A stretch of 32,465 nt of DNA from NCBI GenBank assembly GCA_050014415.1, contig JBEKDJ010000007.1:1-32465 (forward strand), in the 5' to 3' direction. The position numbers and the translations under genes are program-made. Shown piece by piece: positions 31,973 to 32,465 of the stretch. Origin of the DNA: JBEKDJ01 sp050014415 (GTDB lineage: Bacteria > Desulfobacterota > BSN033 > UBA1163). The first letter of the stretch is position 1, and every line of letters starts with the position of its first letter. The notes below the pieces were generated by a model. It did no database searches. It was not told where the DNA came from and saw nothing but the letters and a program-made list of their open reading frames with translations.

Positions 31973-32465
31973 TTTCGATTCCTCCTTTTTCTTGTTCTCA
32001 ATCTTGAGGATGCATTTGGTATGCCAAGAGATAATGAGATAATGGATTCTGTAATTATTGAATATTATTGGTCTTTCAGAAATGTCCAAGAGTTGTAGAA
32101 AGGATCTCCCAAGACTAAGTGAATGTTCCACATATACATAACGACAATACAATTATCGCAATTAACATGTAACTATTTGAAATTGAATACTATATCTGAT
32201 AATATTATTTGTATACATATATGGCCAAAATAATATAGGAAATATACACATCCGGGACTTTTTATGTCCTTCAAGAGCTTCAAACGAATAGAACGAAAGC
32301 CACTGAATAAGTTGAATTCTCTAATGTGATTCTATATCATTTGTCAAATTCGCTACTATTCGAACTACTCGTCTAATTTAAACGGAGACTAAAGACCTAT
32401 TTTCATTGTCTGTCTGTGACGAACCCATCATCAGTGATTGTGTTCCGTGACTTTCAAAACCGGAC
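31973..32465. other. AT-rich upstream region at the right edge
   Basis: No gene is recognised from 31973 to the window end. The part nearest the membrane-protein cluster holds a sigma-54-like promoter; the rest (32041-32465) is AT-rich with many short A/T runs, and could contain activator or IHF sites, but I cannot point to specific ones. Confidence 0.5.
32011..32027 (-). promoter_or_regulatory. Sigma-54-like -24/-12 promoter for the membrane-protein cluster
   Basis: On the minus strand the site reads TTGGCATACCAAATGCA. GG and GC are separated by exactly ten bases, as required for sigma-54, and 10 of 14 defined consensus positions (YTGGCACGRNNNTTGCW) agree. Transcription would start near 32000, just before the ribosome site and ATG 31972. 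Sigma-54 control implies an enhancer-binding activator, not found in the window. Confidence 0.5.

Noticed and set aside
31973..32152. N-terminal extension of the 94-residue membrane protein gene, open back to 32152
   Set aside because: The ATG at 31972 has a strong ribosome site and begins a proper signal peptide; the extension covers the sigma-54-like promoter and has no coding character.

Overview
The window reads as a chromosomal piece of an anaerobic, probably deltaproteobacterial (Desulfobacterota-like) organism, most likely from a metagenome. This is an inference from gene content: paired M16 peptidases, a lipoylated glycine-cleavage module, an OFA-type carboxylate transporter, a PAS/GAF hybrid histidine kinase, ferritin-like diiron protein, intermediate GC, and short GC-rich palindromes between genes. 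No tRNA, rRNA, CRISPR array or intact insertion sequence was found. Both ends of the window are open; the first gene is cut by the left edge.

Layout. (1) 1-2959: two M16 peptidases in tandem, the first with an intact zinc site and cut at its 5' end, the second secreted and lacking the zinc motif, followed by a small TIGR04076-like protein. (2) 2983-7198: a probable sigma-70 promoter and leader hairpin, then a 1101-residue restriction-methylase-like protein (PD-(D/E)XK-type N-terminus plus N6-adenine methylase core) overlapping by 19 bases a 266-residue divergent DprA/Smf-like protein. This two-gene unit looks like a defence module and is the best candidate here for an under-described system. 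(3) 7326-9093: a small conserved-looking hypothetical, a ferritin-like protein, and a convergent PfkB-family kinase. (4) 9296-15004: promoter, glmU, glmS (UDP-GlcNAc synthesis) and a UvrD/PcrA helicase. (5) 15346-17584: gcvH, lipB, lipA, i.e. the lipoyl carrier protein of glycine cleavage and both enzymes that install its cofactor. (6) 17597-21401: a hybrid sensor kinase divergent from a patatin-like lipoprotein. (7) 21551-24764: a YjbQ-family protein and a 904-residue fusion of aminomethyltransferase (GcvT) to a serine hydroxymethyltransferase-like domain; this fusion would join two consecutive steps linking glycine to serine through methylene-tetrahydrofolate. GcvP is not in the window. (8) 25152-29014: an OFA-family MFS transporter, a gene-poor stretch with palindromic repeats, then panE and panB (pantoate synthesis). 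(9) 29143-30567: a lone Lrp/AsnC ligand-binding domain, a 30-residue basic ribosomal-type micro-protein, and a site-2 protease whose zinc-motif DNA is a perfect 21-bp inverted repeat and which is followed by an in-frame duplicate of its own tail. (10) 30732-31972, minus strand: three small membrane proteins, two of them sharing a QLIPAA membrane segment, and a stand-alone receiver domain, behind a sigma-54-like promoter.

Functional threads: one-carbon/glycine/lipoate metabolism is spread over regions 5 and 7 with pantothenate synthesis (panB also consumes methylene-tetrahydrofolate) in region 8; cell-envelope supply is in region 4; proteolysis and envelope functions are in regions 1, 6 and 9. 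All assignments come from reading motifs and gene order by eye; no database search was run.
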